A stretch of 64,000 nt of DNA from Pseudopyrenochaeta lycopersici (GCA_003313425.1 NHZP01000010.1:1302001-1366000), one strand, 5' to 3'; positions 1 through 13,800 are shown, counted from the first letter of the stretch. A program made the numbers and translations. Notes: generated by a model from the letters alone, not told the origin.

Positions 1-2253
1 GACCTGAGCTCGGGAGAATGACCAGCCACATGGGTCCCGCTACCGTCGCTGGTGACGACGACGACGACGATGACGACTACGGCGATGATGGCAGCAGCCA
101 CGAGATCAAGCCTCACAACAAAGATGCATTCAACATTACAGCCCAATCTGCCAAGCTGCAACTCGACCTGCTAACATCAGTCTCTGCTGCATTGCGCTCA
201 GAGAAGAACAGGACCCCTACCTTGCAGATTTCCGATCCGACTATGCTGCAGGCCTTGGATTCGTACGAGTCTGCCATTGGCAACCTAAAAGGCCTGATTG
301 GCGATCTTCTGCGCATCTCCAGGGACCGCGATGCCTACTGGCAGTACCGACTAGATCGCGAAGCAAATGTGCGGCGCATGTGGGAGGAAAGCATGGCCAA
401 GGTTGCAAAGGAGCAGGAAGAACTTGAGACGAGGCTAGGCGAATCCGAGCTCAAGCGACGAAAGACAAAGACTGCGCTGCGCGAAGCCTTGGAAGACTAC
501 GAGCTTGCCGGTCCTGGACCCACTATCAACGACGACGACGACGAAGAAGAAGAAGAAGAAGAAGATGAATTTGTCGAAGCCGCAGAAAAAGACTCGGACC
601 AACACGCCGCCGTCAAGCCCAAGCCGAGCTTTCCCGCTCAAAAAGTGAGACGAAAAGCTACTTTTGCTGACATTGCCGCCGATATCTCGGAATCAGAGTC
701 AGAAGACGATGAGGAATTCTTTGACGCTGTCGGTGCTGGCGAGGTAGAAGTCGTCGAGATGCCGGCTGCGCCTTTGGTCGTGAATGAGAAAGACATTGCA
801 GCGTCTGCCGAAGACGTATTCGAGAAGAAACACGCCGAAATCGCCACTGCCTGGGCTGGATATGAAGATGGGCCACGACAGAGGCTCGCCATGGATGCGG
901 ATGACAGGCCTAAAATCTCCCTCTGGGTAAGTTGCGCTGCACTTTTGAACATGCTCTTGACCCCTTCCACAATGGAGATCGACCAAAATTTCCAGATGCT
1001 AATTCAGCTGCTAGGGCATTCTTAAATCTATGATCGGGAAAGATATGACCAAGATGACTTTGCCCGTTTCTTTCAATGAACCTACATCGTTGCTGCAACG
1101 TGTTGCCGAGGACATGGAGTACACCGATCTTCTTGACACGGCTGCCGAACGCGCCGACTCGACGGAGCGATTGCTCTACGTGGCCGCTTTTGCTGCGTCC
1201 GAGTATGCATCCACCATTGGCCGCGTGGCTAAGCCATTCAACCCTCTACTTGCCGAAACCTACGAGTATGCCAGGCCGGACAAGGGCTATCGCTTCTTCG
1301 TCGAACAGGTCAGCCATCATCCACCAATCGGTGCTGCATATGCCGAATCGAAGAAGTGGGACTACTATGTGAGATTAACAACGTGCCCCGTTTGCTTATC
1401 CGAACACTGCTGATCTCTTTCTTTTTTTTTTTTTGTTTAGGGCGAATCTGCCGTCAAGTCCAAGTTCTACGGCAAGTCGTTTGACATCAATCCCCTCGGA
1501 ACATGGTTCTTGCGTCTCCGCCCCACGTCAAACGGTGGCAAGGAGGAGCTATACACTTGGAAGAAGGTCACTTCATCCGTCGTCGGTATCATTACCGGTA
1601 ACCCAGTTGTCGACAATTATGGGCCCATGGAAATCCGGAACTGGTCAACTGGTGAAGTGTGCCAACTCGAATTCAAGGCTCGCGGGTGGAAAGCCTCTTC
1701 GGCTTACCAGGTCGTCGGCAAAGTCCTGGATGCTGAGGGACGAGTGCGGTGGTCAGTTGGTGGCCGTTGGAATGACAAGATATTTGCACGCTTCACACCG
1801 GGCTTCGAAGATGCAGACATTGAAAAGGGCGGCAGCAAATCCAAGCATGACGATAATAAAGCCTTTTTGGTCTGGCAGGCACATAATAGACCTACAGGCA
1901 TCCCTTTCAACCTTACCCCTTTTGTCGTTACACTAAACGACATCCCTGATCGTCTTCGCCCGGTCGTTGCCCCTACAGACACTCGATTACGGCCCGATCA
2001 GCGCGCCATGGAAGACGGCGAGTATGACCTTGCAGCTACAGAGAAAAACCGTGTAGAAGAAAAACAGCGCGCAACGAGACGACAGAGGGAAGCTACGGGC
2101 GATGAGTTTGTACCACGCTGGTTCGCAAAAGGAAGATGTGAAACGACGGGTGAAGAGTATTGGGTGTTCAATCACGAGTACTGGAAAATCAGGGACAAGG
2201 TTGCCAAAGGCGAGGCAAAGTGGCCAGAACAAGGTCTGGAGGATATCTTCTAA
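1..2253 (+). CDS. Oxysterol-binding protein, Osh3-like, 3' part (5' end outside window)
   Basis: Sterol/phosphoinositide transfer protein of the ORP family, expected at membrane contact sites. Exons: <1-926, 1015-1368, 1441-2253; introns of 88 and 72 nt (GTAAGT..TAG, GTGAGA..TAG) keep the frame. The frame is open to base 1, so the ATG at 18 is probably internal. An acidic Asp run and a coiled-coil-like linker (about 50-160 residues in) precede the ORD lipid-binding domain, which contains the family signature EQVSHHPP at about 1305-1328. The first splice restores the segment [18 protein letters not shown] and the second restores [13 protein letters not shown], both typical of ORDs. The C-terminus ends [10 protein letters not shown]. 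An upstream PH (and possibly GOLD) domain, as in Osh3, is expected beyond the left edge but not visible. Family call very secure; the Osh3 subgroup is inferred from the linker. Confidence 0.93.
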
Positions 2254-2396
2254 AGTTTTTGGGGAGGAGGCTGAGAGTTGCATGTAATACAGCGCGGTGA
2301 TTGCTATGAGCCAAGATGATGGGTGTGGAAAAAGGATGATGAGCATTGGATGCAATGTGTACATACATGGACAGGCTTCTCGGGTTTCCCCTTGGC

Positions 2397-5130
2397 CTAC
2401 TGCGCGCCATCTCCCAATTGCCATTCCGAGCTCAACTCGTCCAGCGAGCCGAGGTCTATCGCATTAGCGGTGTTGTGTAGAGGATCAATGAAAGGCCACC
2501 CTGCTGACGGGTTCATGTCTGTGTTCATAGCCATTGTTGGCTCGATGCCACCACCGTTCCTGGTTTCAAAGAGACCGTAATAGCCACCCAGGTTGATGTA
2601 CTCGGTACCGCTGACTGCATGCGTGAAATTCATATCCATTCCCACGTTGGAAGGCTCGTGCGGGTTGGTTGTCGAGAGCCAGGTTGAGGCGTACCCAGAG
2701 CCTGGAGAGCCAGAGGAAGATTGCGCCACCTGGCTACCATTCCTTGGGGGTTCGTTTGCTGCAATGTTTTGCGGAATTGGTCCACGAGCTGCCCGAACGG
2801 GCAATGAGTCGAACCCTTCGAACAATGGAAGCTCATTGCGATTCCCATCTTGCTGTGGGGGCTTCTGACCTGGCGTCAAAGCCAATGGTACCGGGCCAGC
2901 AGCTGCTTGGAACATTCCCACAAGCTGTGTCTGGCATGCTTTGACTATATCAACCAGCCGCTCTTTGAGTTTGTCTTCAAGCGGCTGTGCTTCTTGTTCG
3001 ACTACGCTTTCGAGCGTCCGGCGGACCAGGCGTGGCAATTCAAGGCGCGAGAACTCTTGAAATTGGGTAATGGACGAGGGCTCGGCGATTTCGCCAGTGC
3101 AGGGTTGGTACTCAATGTCTGCCCGTGTATTAGCTCTAATCAGGTATGTATTGGTGAGAAATTGCTCACATGGACTTGGCATATCCGCTTCGCCGTCATC
3201 GGGGAAGAGAATTTTGTATACGCCCTTCCACTTTTCCTCTTCACTTTGATACGTCTGGCTCCTCTTCTTGCTTTTCAGGCGTCGTTCTTGGTCTTTATCG
3301 AAACCTTCCAGAGGCATCTGCTCCTGAATTTCGCAACCCCGTACGTCACGCTGGTGTTCCCGAAGTTGAATATCATTTGTGAATGCCTTGCAGCAGCGGT
3401 GACACTGCGGCGGAAGAACATGGCGGCGATACAGATGCTCCCTAGAGGCCGTCAGTACAAGGCCGAACATTTGTGACACCATAATATGTCATCAGCACAT
3501 GAGGGTTAATATACTTTAGCCGTGCAATCGTGGCAAACCCTGGGTCTCGACATGATGTGTAATTCGGACGCCGGCCGGGGTTGCGCTTGTAATACGGACA
3601 GGCGAACCTAAGCTCACCAATGTTTTGCTTGCCGTCCATCTTCGAGTCTGGCCGGCGACGCTTATTCGAGTCGTCTTCGTCATTAGGCGGAGTAGAGCCA
3701 CCTCCACTAAGACTTCGCTTTCGTGACACAAAAGATGCGCTCGAGTATGTAGAGGCATTACTTGACCAACCTCCGGAACCGTTGTATGACGAGGCTGAAC
3801 TGCTACCACCAGCAGTGTGAGACTGTAAACCTTGATTGAAGAGGCGCTGGAACTCCTGCATGACTGTCTCCACCACTTTGCGCTTGGTTGGGGACAGCCT
3901 CCGCGGAAGTTGTGAGACACCTGGGGAGCTCTCTCGAGACGTAAATTCTTCCGTCCAATCCGTCTCATTTTCAGATGATTCCGCAGCTCTCGATGATGTG
4001 AGCGAGAGGCAACGTGACGATGCCGTAATATCTGCGATAGCTCTGTTCTCCAATTCAACGGACTCAATAGAAGCCTCTGGCGATTTCCTGCAGATCGAGA
4101 TTTCCTGATCCCTAGATAATGAGCATACTAAGTTTTTAAAGACCTTGATCTCCTTGCCAGCGATTCTAAAGTCGTGATTGAGTGTTCTTCGTTGTTCGCA
4201 ATCATCTGACTCTGCGCTTCTGGAAACTTCACGCAAAATGCAACCCGGCAGATGCTCGTATAACACTGGTGCGGTGAATGGCTCTGAGCACACTGAACAG
4301 GTCGCCACAAGGCCACCACTGCTTAGCTTGCGACTGCTTCTACCTGTCTTGTCACCTTCGAAGTCCAAGTCCTGCTGCTGTTCTCTGGCTCCGTGGTTTT
4401 TGGCAAGATGTGTAAGAAACAAGCTGACTCGATCGGAAGCTTGTGAGAATGAGACCGTTTCTGGTTCGCAGAAGCCGCAGATCAAGGTTCCTCCAAAGTG
4501 GGTAAATGCATGCCTTTTTCGGTCAGCAGCCCTTGTGAACCCTTTCAGGTGGTGTTCGCAAGTCTCCACAGGGCATGTCTCCGAAAGCTGTTCCTTGAAG
4601 GGTGCGATACGTGTATGCGAATTCAGATCTTTAGAGCAAAGGCCATTGCAACCGGGTATCAGACATGTGTTTCTTATGTTGCTGTTCCGGTCTTCGATTG
4701 AATCCCATATGGATGATCTAGTAGACCTTGTGGATGAGTTGCGACTGCTTAGTGTGCCGCCACTCACAAGACTAGGACATCTACTAGGAGCAGGTAGGAT
4801 ACTGGGTTGATTATCCGGGACGGACTTCAAGAAGGTCCAATACTCTTCATGCTGTTTGTCCTGGTAGATTGGCGCAGGCCTTGGCTTTGGCGTGTATCCA
4901 AGAAGCGTAGAGTCTGAAGGACAGCTTACTGGTTGGGCATCGTCAAGTATCTTTATGATTGACTCATGTGCTTTTCCGCGGATATCCTTGGGGTCGAGTT
5001 GCAGCGATGTTGCATCCCCCTCAAACGACGCGAAGGGATTTCTGGTCCAGATTGGTGTGACTATAATTATCACATCAGAATAGGCTTGTGCATATGGCAA
5101 ACAGAAAGACAATACCATTGCGGAGTCCAT
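2397..5130 (-). CDS. C2H2-type zinc-finger regulator, fungal family
   Basis: Probable nuclear DNA-binding protein of 869 aa. Exons on the minus strand: 5130-3515, 3441-3170, 3118-2397. The first intron (73 nt, GTATAT..TAG) joins GFATIARLK to EHLYRRHVLPPQC, restoring a Cys/His cluster with HLYRRH followed by CHRCCKAF. The second (51 nt, GTGAGC..CAG) is a multiple of three; it is predicted because removal gives PSPYIEYQPC, a usual sequence at this place. A second Cys/His region lies near residues 180-260 (CPVETCEHH, CGFCEPE, HLAKNHG). Ser-rich low-complexity sequence lies between. The C-terminal 230 residues are low-complexity Gln/Pro/Gly/Ser. A TATA-like stretch lies about 45 bases before the ATG. 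Family members are common in Dothideomycetes and mostly uncharacterised, so no target can be named. The 51-nt intron is the least certain part. Confidence 0.8.
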
Positions 5131-7420
5131 GGATCAATGGAGTGTGTGATTCTATTCTCGCGTCTAAGTGTATATAATCAGCCATTGCTGGATAGTAGGT
5201 TTAGGAGGAGCAGTCGATGAGGATTGACAGTAGAAAGTCTGATAGCATGCATGCCCGCAGTGCACCTTAAGGCTTCATCTCAAAGGCCCAGGGGGATTCA
5301 TATCATACAGATTGCTGAAAACATACTTGATTTGTCGCCCTGAGGCCTTCTTGATTCCATGGCTCGCATTATATACAAGCAGTGTATTCAGCGCAGTTTC
5401 CTCGGTAATGGATTGCCTACGTTCTTTAAGACCCAGACTTTGTCGCCAGAAGCTGTTAGTCTCGCGGTGAGTAAGGTTAATGCAGTGAAAGCATTCTCGC
5501 GCAACAAATTCGAGGTCGTACTCAAACTAAGAGGTCCCCAGAATGCGCAGTGCGCAAAACGCAGCTGAGTCTCAATTGCGCACAATTGTCTGATTGGTGC
5601 TTACGTCGACCGGTCAGATTGCAAGGGTGGACTGGGCCAATAAGCTCACGTCAGACTGTGCACCTGGCTGGTGCCTAGCGGAACGCCCTCATCCTCACTC
5701 ATGCTCAGGCTCGAGGCTGAGGCCTGTCGAGTCGGGTCCATATATCGTGATCGCCTCAAAGTATCGCCCAAATGCCCCAAATCATGTAGGCCCGAGCATA
5801 GGACTTCTGAACTTTCCATGCTCAGAAGAAAAATTGCTCTCGATGCGTGACGATAACTAGTGTAATTAGAATGATGACGTAAGTGTATCTGAGGTGCTAT
5901 TTTTGGGCACAACCTTGACTGTAGGCTATATATGCTTCGAGTGCATACTACATATCTATGCAGGACCAGCATGTAATCAGAACCCGATTGTTTGAGGTAC
6001 GGGCAGACGGAGGGTTCGTCGCCAGGTTTTGAAGGTCAGAGTGAAGCAAAGAGAGGCTCCCTATGCTATGCTCGTTGCTCATGCAACTGCTCCACTAGAC
6101 ATCCTTCCGTGCTCTAACACAACACTAACCTGACTCTGCTATTACTTTCAACTTAATATTTGCAGATAATTCTCAAAGTTTACCTTTGAGAAAGGTCCTT
6201 CTGTCCTCTTGATTACCAACAATGATCACAATGCTGCCATCCTACCTCGCACGATCACAACCCGGAGCATCACGACACATCTGAAGCACATGTTCCGAGT
6301 CAATACTTGTGCTTTCCTCACGCTTTCCTCAACTCGAAATATAAAAGCTTCGATTATTGACACGTGCACGAGAAACGATTTCAGCACTGTTCCACGAAGT
6401 CATCCATTCTTTTGGTCTCAAACACTTGGCTGCATTTTGGTTGAGTATGCCCCGAGGGGAAGAGATTGTGATTCGAGACAATTTTCTTTCATTTTTACTA
6501 AGGGAACATGGATTCTTCATGCCATGTAGGTTCTTTCAACAGCATACATCCGGGCGGCGTCGTTGTTGCTATATTCCGCTTCAATTTTGCCTTCATGTTG
6601 CATGAAAATGATTGAAAGCTGGAGTACTATTGTCGTTAACAGCCTCCAGCAATGCTTCAGGTCGTACTTTGGCTTCGAATTGCACTTGAGCGACGCTGGG
6701 AATTATCCCAAATATCCAAGTCGCATCTTACATTTACGAGGTTATTTAGATTCTCTGAAAAGCAGATAAACCGTCGGCATTTCCTTTGGTCGTTAAACCA
6801 ATGGAGGATGAACTGAAAGATGTCGCTGTCCACGAGACAATTAGTATCTTCGCTGTTTGAACTAGTGGCCGGTGCGGTACTACTCGGAGTAAGTACCTCG
6901 GTGCTTTCAGTCCGATTTAATCACCCAGGACACATCGGAAATTTTGCGTCCTGGGGCCCCACGAAGCTTAACTGGCGTGACTGGTGGGAAATGCGGGGTG
7001 AAACATTTTAGCGTTCTGTATTGGGAATGATTTGTTGGTCACTGGATGATTGCAAGTATATAACATATTATTGCACCTTGCAAGGGGGGATGGTCATTTT
7101 AACATGGCCATCGCAAAATGCTGAGGTATTGTGCGTTAGGGAAGTCATTCTTCTGCTCGCTAGGTACTACTGCTCAAGTCCTCCGTTGCCATTACGCCGA
7201 CAAAGAGTGTTCCTTTCACTGACGTGGTAACGTCCCAGACTTTGTGCCAATACGATCGAAGGGCTTTAACAAGGGCTCTTTGCAACAGAACGTGAGGAGT
7301 GCCCCAGAGTAAAAAGTATAAGTTGCTCGACATTCAGGGTGGCATTTCGGACGCTATAAGTCATTCATTAGCTACAAAGGCCTCCACTAGTGTCAGAGAA
7401 TACCATTCATTCTCTCCAAT
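5131..7420. other. Intergenic, 2.3 kb, no gene seen
   Basis: Divergent promoter region between the C2H2 gene (minus) and the PL11 gene (plus). All ORFs here are short, without family signatures or plausible splice partners. A TATA-like GTATAAG at about 7316-7322 sits roughly 100 bases before the PL11 ATG; another TATA-like run at about 5170-5178 faces the C2H2 gene. The length suits a regulated secreted-enzyme promoter. Confidence 0.5.
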
Positions 7421-9241
7421 ATGAAGGTTTTTTCCCAGTTCGTCCTGGTTATTGCCGCTCTCGGCGTGGCAGCTATGCCCTCAAAACGCCAATCATCACC
7501 TAGACCAATGGAGAACCTAGGACGAGGTGTCGTAGCAGTTCGTGCCACAAACACTAGTGCATTTATCAGCTGGCGACTCCTGGGTCTTGATCCCGAAGGT
7601 ATAGGCTTCAACATCTACCGCTCTACAGATGGCGCGGAAGCTACCAAGCTCAACTCCGCAGTGCTCACAAAAGGCACCAACTACGTTGACTCGAAGCCTG
7701 ATCTCACAAAATCGAATCGGTACTGGGTGCGGGCGGTCATAGATGGGCAGGAGCAATCACCTGCCAGTGGTAGCTTCACATTGAAGGCGAACACCGCCAA
7801 AGGACCTCTTGTCAAAGTTCCACTAAGAGCAGGGGACAGAATAAAATATGTCTGGGTTGGTGATCTTGACGGAAGCGGCGAGTACGATTATGTTATCGAC
7901 AGACATGGCACACAACAGGGTTTGGAGGCTTATCGAAGCGATGGCACGTTTCTTTGGAAGGTCAGCATGGGCCCGAACAGCGAGAATCAAAACAACATCG
8001 AACCAGGCTCATCTGGTATCGACGTAGGGAACTGGGATGGCGTAACTGTCTACGATCTTGACAGTGATGGGTTCGCAGAAGTCATTGTGCGCATCGCTAA
8101 TGGTGTAATCTTCGGAGACGGTGCTATGTTCAAAGGCGGCAAAAACGACAACGAACAATTCATTGCAGTTCTGGACGGCAAAACAGGGGTCTTAAGAGCT
8201 ACGGCAAAGATACAAAATAACCATATCGAACACGGTCCACTCGCTGCTCGCCTCGGTATTGGGTATCTTGACGGAAGCAAACCCCATATTGTTGCCTTCA
8301 TGAAGAATCGCGGTGACGATAAAGTCTTCCACCGCAACATAGCAGCATGGACATTCGAAAACACGAAACTAACACAGAGATGGCTGTGGGACGATCAAGA
8401 CGGTCGAGATGGAGCCGATGGGCACAACACGCGCATTCTCGACGTCGATGGCGATGGTAAGGACGAAGTCGGTGAAATTGGTTTCATGCTCAACGGTGAC
8501 GGCAAACTGCGCTACTCCCTTGGTCCGCAGGGGGTCGGGCATGGTGACCGCTGGCAGGTTGCAAAGATTGACCCAACCCGTCCGGGCCTGCAAGGTTATG
8601 GCGTTCAGCAAGATAACCCATCAAAGCTCTGGGAGTACTATTATGATGCTCGTGACGGCAAGATACTCTGGAAGCACTTTGGCGACGTAGTGGCTGACAT
8701 TGGCCGCGGCCTGATTGGTGATATTGACCCCAATTATCCTGGTATGGAAACCTGGAGTGCTGCCGGTTCCGGACTGTACAATGCACCCAGCGACACGCTC
8801 ACCAGCAAAAATACTACGCTCTCGCCATGGGCGCATCTGGGACTCTGGTGGGATGGTGATGATACTATGGAACTCTACAATGACGGCAAGATCGAGAAGT
8901 GGAACCCTGCTGCGCCCACGGTGTCAAGCAAACTTCCACGTCTTCTCACAATCAGTTCTTATGGCGCTGTTAACCCGGGAGATCCGAATCCTGGCTTCCT
9001 TGGTGATATCTTTGGTGACTGGAGGGAAGAGGTGATTACAACGAACGCAGCATACAGCGAGCTGATTATCTTCACAACGGACCAACCGACAGATAGAAGG
9101 CTGTATACGCTCGCGCATAATCCCAATTATCGAAATGGAATGACACTTAAGGGGTATATGCAGAATGCGCAGGTAGACTACTTCATTGGTAACGGAATGA
9201 AAACACCTCCGAGGCCAAATATCCGATACGTGGGCGTTTGA
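7421..9241 (+). CDS. Secreted rhamnogalacturonan lyase, PL11 family
   Basis: Extracellular polysaccharide lyase that cleaves the rhamnogalacturonan-I backbone of pectin by beta-elimination, leaving unsaturated galacturonyl ends. Single exon, 606 aa, ATG at 7421. Residues 1-19 form a signal peptide (MKVFSQFVLVIAALGVAAM). A fibronectin-like N-terminal domain (to about 110) is followed by the eight-bladed propeller with repeated calcium-type DxDxDG turns, for example VGDLDGSGEYDYVIDRHG, YDLDSDGFAEV, LDVDGDGKDEVGEIG and IGDIDPNYPGMETW, in the order usual for PL11. Length matches the family. No break seen. Its functional partner GH105 lies 8.6 kb downstream on the same strand, across the oppositely oriented RhoGEF. 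Whether it acts endo or exo cannot be told from sequence. Confidence 0.95.
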   Translation: MKVFSQFVLVIAALGVAAMPSKRQSSPRPMENLGRGVVAVRATNTSAFISWRLLGLDPEGIGFNIYRSTDGAEATKLNSAVLTKGTNYVDSKPDLTKSNRYWVRAVIDGQEQSPASGSFTLKANTAKGPLVKVPLRAGDRIKYVWVGDLDGSGEYDYVIDRHGTQQGLEAYRSDGTFLWKVSMGPNSENQNNIEPGSSGIDVGNWDGVTVYDLDSDGFAEVIVRIANGVIFGDGAMFKGGKNDNEQFIAVLDGKTGVLRATAKIQNNHIEHGPLAARLGIGYLDGSKPHIVAFMKNRGDDKVFHRNIAAWTFENTKLTQRWLWDDQDGRDGADGHNTRILDVDGDGKDEVGEIGFMLNGDGKLRYSLGPQGVGHGDRWQVAKIDPTRPGLQGYGVQQDNPSKLWEYYYDARDGKILWKHFGDVVADIGRGLIGDIDPNYPGMETWSAAGSGLYNAPSDTLTSKNTTLSPWAHLGLWWDGDDTMELYNDGKIEKWNPAAPTVSSKLPRLLTISSYGAVNPGDPNPGFLGDIFGDWREEVITTNAAYSELIIFTTDQPTDRRLYTLAHNPNYRNGMTLKGYMQNAQVDYFIGNGMKTPPRPNIRYVGV

Positions 9242-10892
9242 TCGCAAGTAGCATGGTTTCATCGCAGTGGAGAGAAGAAGCGGTATTCTTGTTCTATGAT
9301 CACTTATTCAATAAGGCGGTCTAGCAGCTTTCATATGCTAAGGAGGCTGGGGGGCACACAATTAGCCTTTGGTGTTAGCAGCTATATGTCAGTAAAGTTA
9401 TGTTCCTTCTTCCCACACAACAATTCGTTCACTTTGTTCATGTCTTCTTTCCATAAATTTCTAATCAATCAAATTGAAGACTCGTGAGTTTTCCTTAGGA
9501 CTGCGGATGATGACGCATGTTCGGCATCTCCACAGCCTGTCCAAAGTCAACATGAACATTGAATACACCTCCTCCTTCGATTCTTCTATATATTCTTCCG
9601 CATGCTGTTTTTTTTTGAGAGCCGGCGCTGATGGAACAAGCGTTGAAACATTCTGACGGAGGTGGATCCTTCCTGTCTCGCGTTTGTAGCCCATTATAAA
9701 TCCCATCAGTCTACCTTTGCACAGACTGGGTATAAAGACCGATCTCTCAATGGGAATCTCAAGTACTGCAGTCATAGTAAAATTCTCTACAAATTTCAAT
9801 CTGCCAGCGCTCTCTGCACCATGCCGTGGTAATTCAGCATTTTTAATGCAACGAGACGGGCATTCTTTGTAGGAATAAGCAAGGAAGGAAAAATGACAAT
9901 ATTTTTAAAAAAAATACTATGTATAAAAGGCATGGATTAAATTTGGGAAAGTTATCTTACATTTGCTGAACCTGTTCTGAAACCACAAGATACATACACC
10001 AATTTTCCCAAGTTTCCGCTTTCGACATGTAGATATCATTATAGTTGCAATATTGATGAAGACCATAATACTCTGCTTCTCAATGAATTTCGCACCGGAT
10101 CGTTTTCCGGGCGTCAGCCCCTGATCAACACAGCTCTGCTAGGCTTATGGACTACGCCGTCTACATTTATTTCCTTCCAACCTTTGGGCAGCACGGACTC
10201 AACGCAATGCAGTTATAAGTATTCTGGGGCAAAACGAATATTTTGGAGGGGAATACAGGACAAGCGCGGACTAGTAATGTAAACTGGGCAACGGCTCCTC
10301 AGGGAAGCGTCGTCGGTGCCACGAAGCGGATATATGTGGAAGATGAGAGAGCAGGTTGTTCCAAAGTACATCTTCATATTATCTACATGCCGCGCTCTGG
10401 AAAGCGGAGCGGTACTATGTGCCATTATCGCAAACTGTCTGGCGCCTAGGCTACTTCGTTCCATACAAACAATATCAGAACCACTGAATAGGTCTCTGCA
10501 TTACCATTCCACCAACACCCACTACATGCATTGAAATATAGACCGCTCAAAAACCGATGGCGGAGGACATGTACCATGAAGCTCCAAAAGTAGACAGTGC
10601 CGGAAGAAAACCATTTGCAGAATGAAACCTCGCCTACTGAAAAGGAAATGTATTGCTGACTGGTATCGCAGAAGTAAGAAATCCAAGATGTGTCGTAAAC
10701 GCCTCGCTCGCTAAAACCAAAAAAAAAGGAAAAAAAAGAAAAGAAAAGAAAAGACAGAACTGTTCAAAACGGTGGAATGCCCTGGCGCTTGTGGCACAGA
10801 GGCGTGGGTCATATGGCGCTGCCTTCGCGCTCTTGCGCTTCATCAGTCCCGCTTCAGCTCTTCCGCTGTGCTTCATATCGCTTCGTCGCTTC
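9242..10892. other. Intergenic, 1.65 kb, no gene seen
   Basis: Lies between the convergent 3' ends of PL11 and the RhoGEF. It contains A/T-rich patches (about 9890-9960), a purine-rich AAAAG run near 10720-10755 and only short ORFs with no family features. Unusually long for a tail-to-tail interval in this window. Confidence 0.5.
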
Positions 10893-13800
10893 TCAATACC
10901 TCAGCTTCCCTAGAAGGCTGAAACAGTATGCGCACTCCCTCTCACTCCTCATCTGAATCATGAAGACCCTGGCTCTTGCGCCTGACACACCACCTGTCTT
11001 CCCAACTTTTCCTACTTCGCCATTCTCGCCTATGAGATCTTCCCAAACGGAGACAGCAATGCCGCTGCGTGCGACACGCTCAAAGCAGGTCTCGGAAAGA
11101 GTGACATCGAGAAGTACTTCGCCTTTAGTCTTCCCTGTAACCACAATGCGCCGTTCTTGCGTATGGTCTCTTGTGCCAGGAGCACGCTGTAGTGGATTTG
11201 TCGGGCTTGATGGCGCGCTTGGGTGGGGGCTTGGCAACATAATTGTAAGTCTTGCGCTGCCCATCTCGCGCCACTTCTTGAGTGTTTCTCGTTCGTAGAG
11301 TCTGCACTTTGTGTTGGTAATACCCGCCGGCGCACCGGGAGCTCTTCCTCCTTCACCGATGCCGTTTGGTGACGAGGCACCCGAGCCACCGTCCAATGAC
11401 GAGCCTGTGCTGCGGGATCCGAGCGTTGAATTCCGGATACTGAACACGCCATTTTTGCCGAAAGAAAAACGGCCAAGTGCGGAGCGGAGGGCAGTGTTCA
11501 TAGTGCCAACTGAAGATTCCGTGGCCGCAGAGATGGAAGCAGCGCGAGTGCTTGTCTTTCTGTAGCTGCTTCTCCTGCCTAAAGTACCTCCAAGCCACCC
11601 GGATGAAGATCCTGCACTGGTCCTCGCTGCATTCTGACGATCCATTGCCTCAGCCCAACTTGTCTGCCCGTACGGTCCGCGCGCATTTTGAAGTGCAATA
11701 TAGGTAGGATTATTGATGCGCGACTGGTTGATCATAGCGTACAGCTGTGCACACTCGGTGGCATTGCGGCTCCTCAGCATGATGTTGTTTCCAGTTCTGA
11801 TCTGCGATTCTGCAGTAGGCGGCGAGCGAATGGAAATATCGATGGCTGTTGACTTACGGAGGGGAACCAGGGGGGTAAGCTCGACCGCAACAAGGGGAGC
11901 ACGCCCTTCTGGTTGGATAATTTCATCGCCATCAGCCAGGAATGGCTTAGAGTGCATGGCGGAAATCTCGAAGACCTCAATCTTACCTGGTGTGACGACG
12001 ATGCTACATTCTTCTGGGTGTAAACTGTCCCATCGACCTGCATCAGACCAGGCAAAGATGGACGCGATCGCTTTGGAAGCCTTGCCAGAACCGTGCGGGA
12101 CAGTCCGATAAGGCGTGTTGGATGCAGACTGCGACGGCGTGATGGTGCCATTTGGCAAGGTATAGATTGATGCAGGAGGAGAAACTTTGGGAAATTTCTT
12201 AATCTCATCGTCTGGCTTGTCGGCTGTGGCTGGGCGCCTCGAGGTTTGTCCCGCAGAGTTCGGACGTGCAGCATATCCACGAGGTCCAGTGTATCCAACT
12301 GGCATCAAAGGCATAGGTACGTCGTCTTCCAGCTCGTCCTCTGACGACTCCGATGTGAGACTTTCCTCGTCTTCCTCGTCAATTTCTTCGTCTGAGACGA
12401 CGTCATCTTCGCTTTCGCTGGACGACTCTGTGCACGTAGATGGCTCATATTCGTGTTTTAGAGGTGATGAGGAGCGTCTTTTGTTCTTAAAGCCTGGAAG
12501 TGTTGGTGTGAACACAGGCGTTTTGGATCCCTTTAGTGTCACTGGTGTTGCCGGGCTAGGAGATCGGTGCGGTGGTACAGGTGGCGGTTTGTCCTCCTCT
12601 GCTTCTTTAGGTTCCGCAATCACCTCAGGAGCTGACTCTTGTTTCTTCTTGGATAGCTTGGGTGGCGCAGAAGCTGATGCATCTTGGGGTCTCTCGAGTT
12701 CGACATCGGTGTCCTTGACAGGTGTTGTAGGTTGGCTTGTCTTCCTTAGTCGAGGAATCGTGGGCAGCTCCAAAGAAGGTACTGACGAAACCCTTCTATG
12801 TGTTTGTAGTCGTTGAGGTGATGCAGGAGGGGATCCTGGGGGCGAAACTTGTTCATCATCTATACTTCGCTTGTCCTCGTCAGACTCATCGGAGTGATCA
12901 ATATCGGATGATGGCATCCAGACACTGAATCCCTTGCTTGATCGGGACACCGCAGACGGCGCAGATGGGAGGGACTGAGGTCGACGCTTGGTGGATTTCC
13001 TGCGTGGTTTGCTCTCTTCGTCAATGGCCTTGGGCTCTTCAACAACTTCTGCTGGATCATCCAGCGTAATCTGGCGTGATGGCCGTGATGAACTTGGTGA
13101 CGAAGCGACGTTTCTAGAGAGTCTCTTCGCTCTGGTTCGCTTAAGGCTAATTGGAGAACCGCTATCTGCAACTCGCATCGCGTCGTTGAGACTACGGGGT
13201 GTGCGATCAGGGTCATCCCAATGCTGATTGGCGGGTTGTGCGCGGTCAAGAGGGGTGTGAGTTTCTGGTGGTGAAATTGTGCTTGCATCGTGAGGCATGC
13301 TGACCTGAGAACTAGTACCACTAGGAGGTGTGATTGGGGACCCATTGCGAGATTGTGAGCGCCGATCTGGTGTATCATAGTGCCATACCTTCGAAACCTC
13401 GGTATGCTGTTCACCAATAGGGATGTCAATTTCATGTGGACTCGGTGTCCTGCTCTTCAAAGGTAAAGTAGATGCTGTCCCTGCCGAAAGCAAGGAAGAG
13501 GATGCGTGGCTGCTTGTTGGTTCTGACCCTTTGCTCGGTGTGGTAGGCTCCCTCCTGATCTCGGCAATTTGGGGCGGGATAGGATTGAGACCGAGCATCT
13601 GCACCCATTCGAAGCCAGTTTGTTCGTCGTCGGCTGTGAGGGACATGACTTCACTCCACTCAGATCCGTCTGTTTGATTTCCACGGATCATGACAATTAT
13701 TTCGCCCTTCAAATCCCCATTTCGAGCAGATACGCGACTTTGCTGGACAGGCGGGAGCAGTAGCCATCGTCCAGTGGGATCCACTTCGCAAAACAAAAGG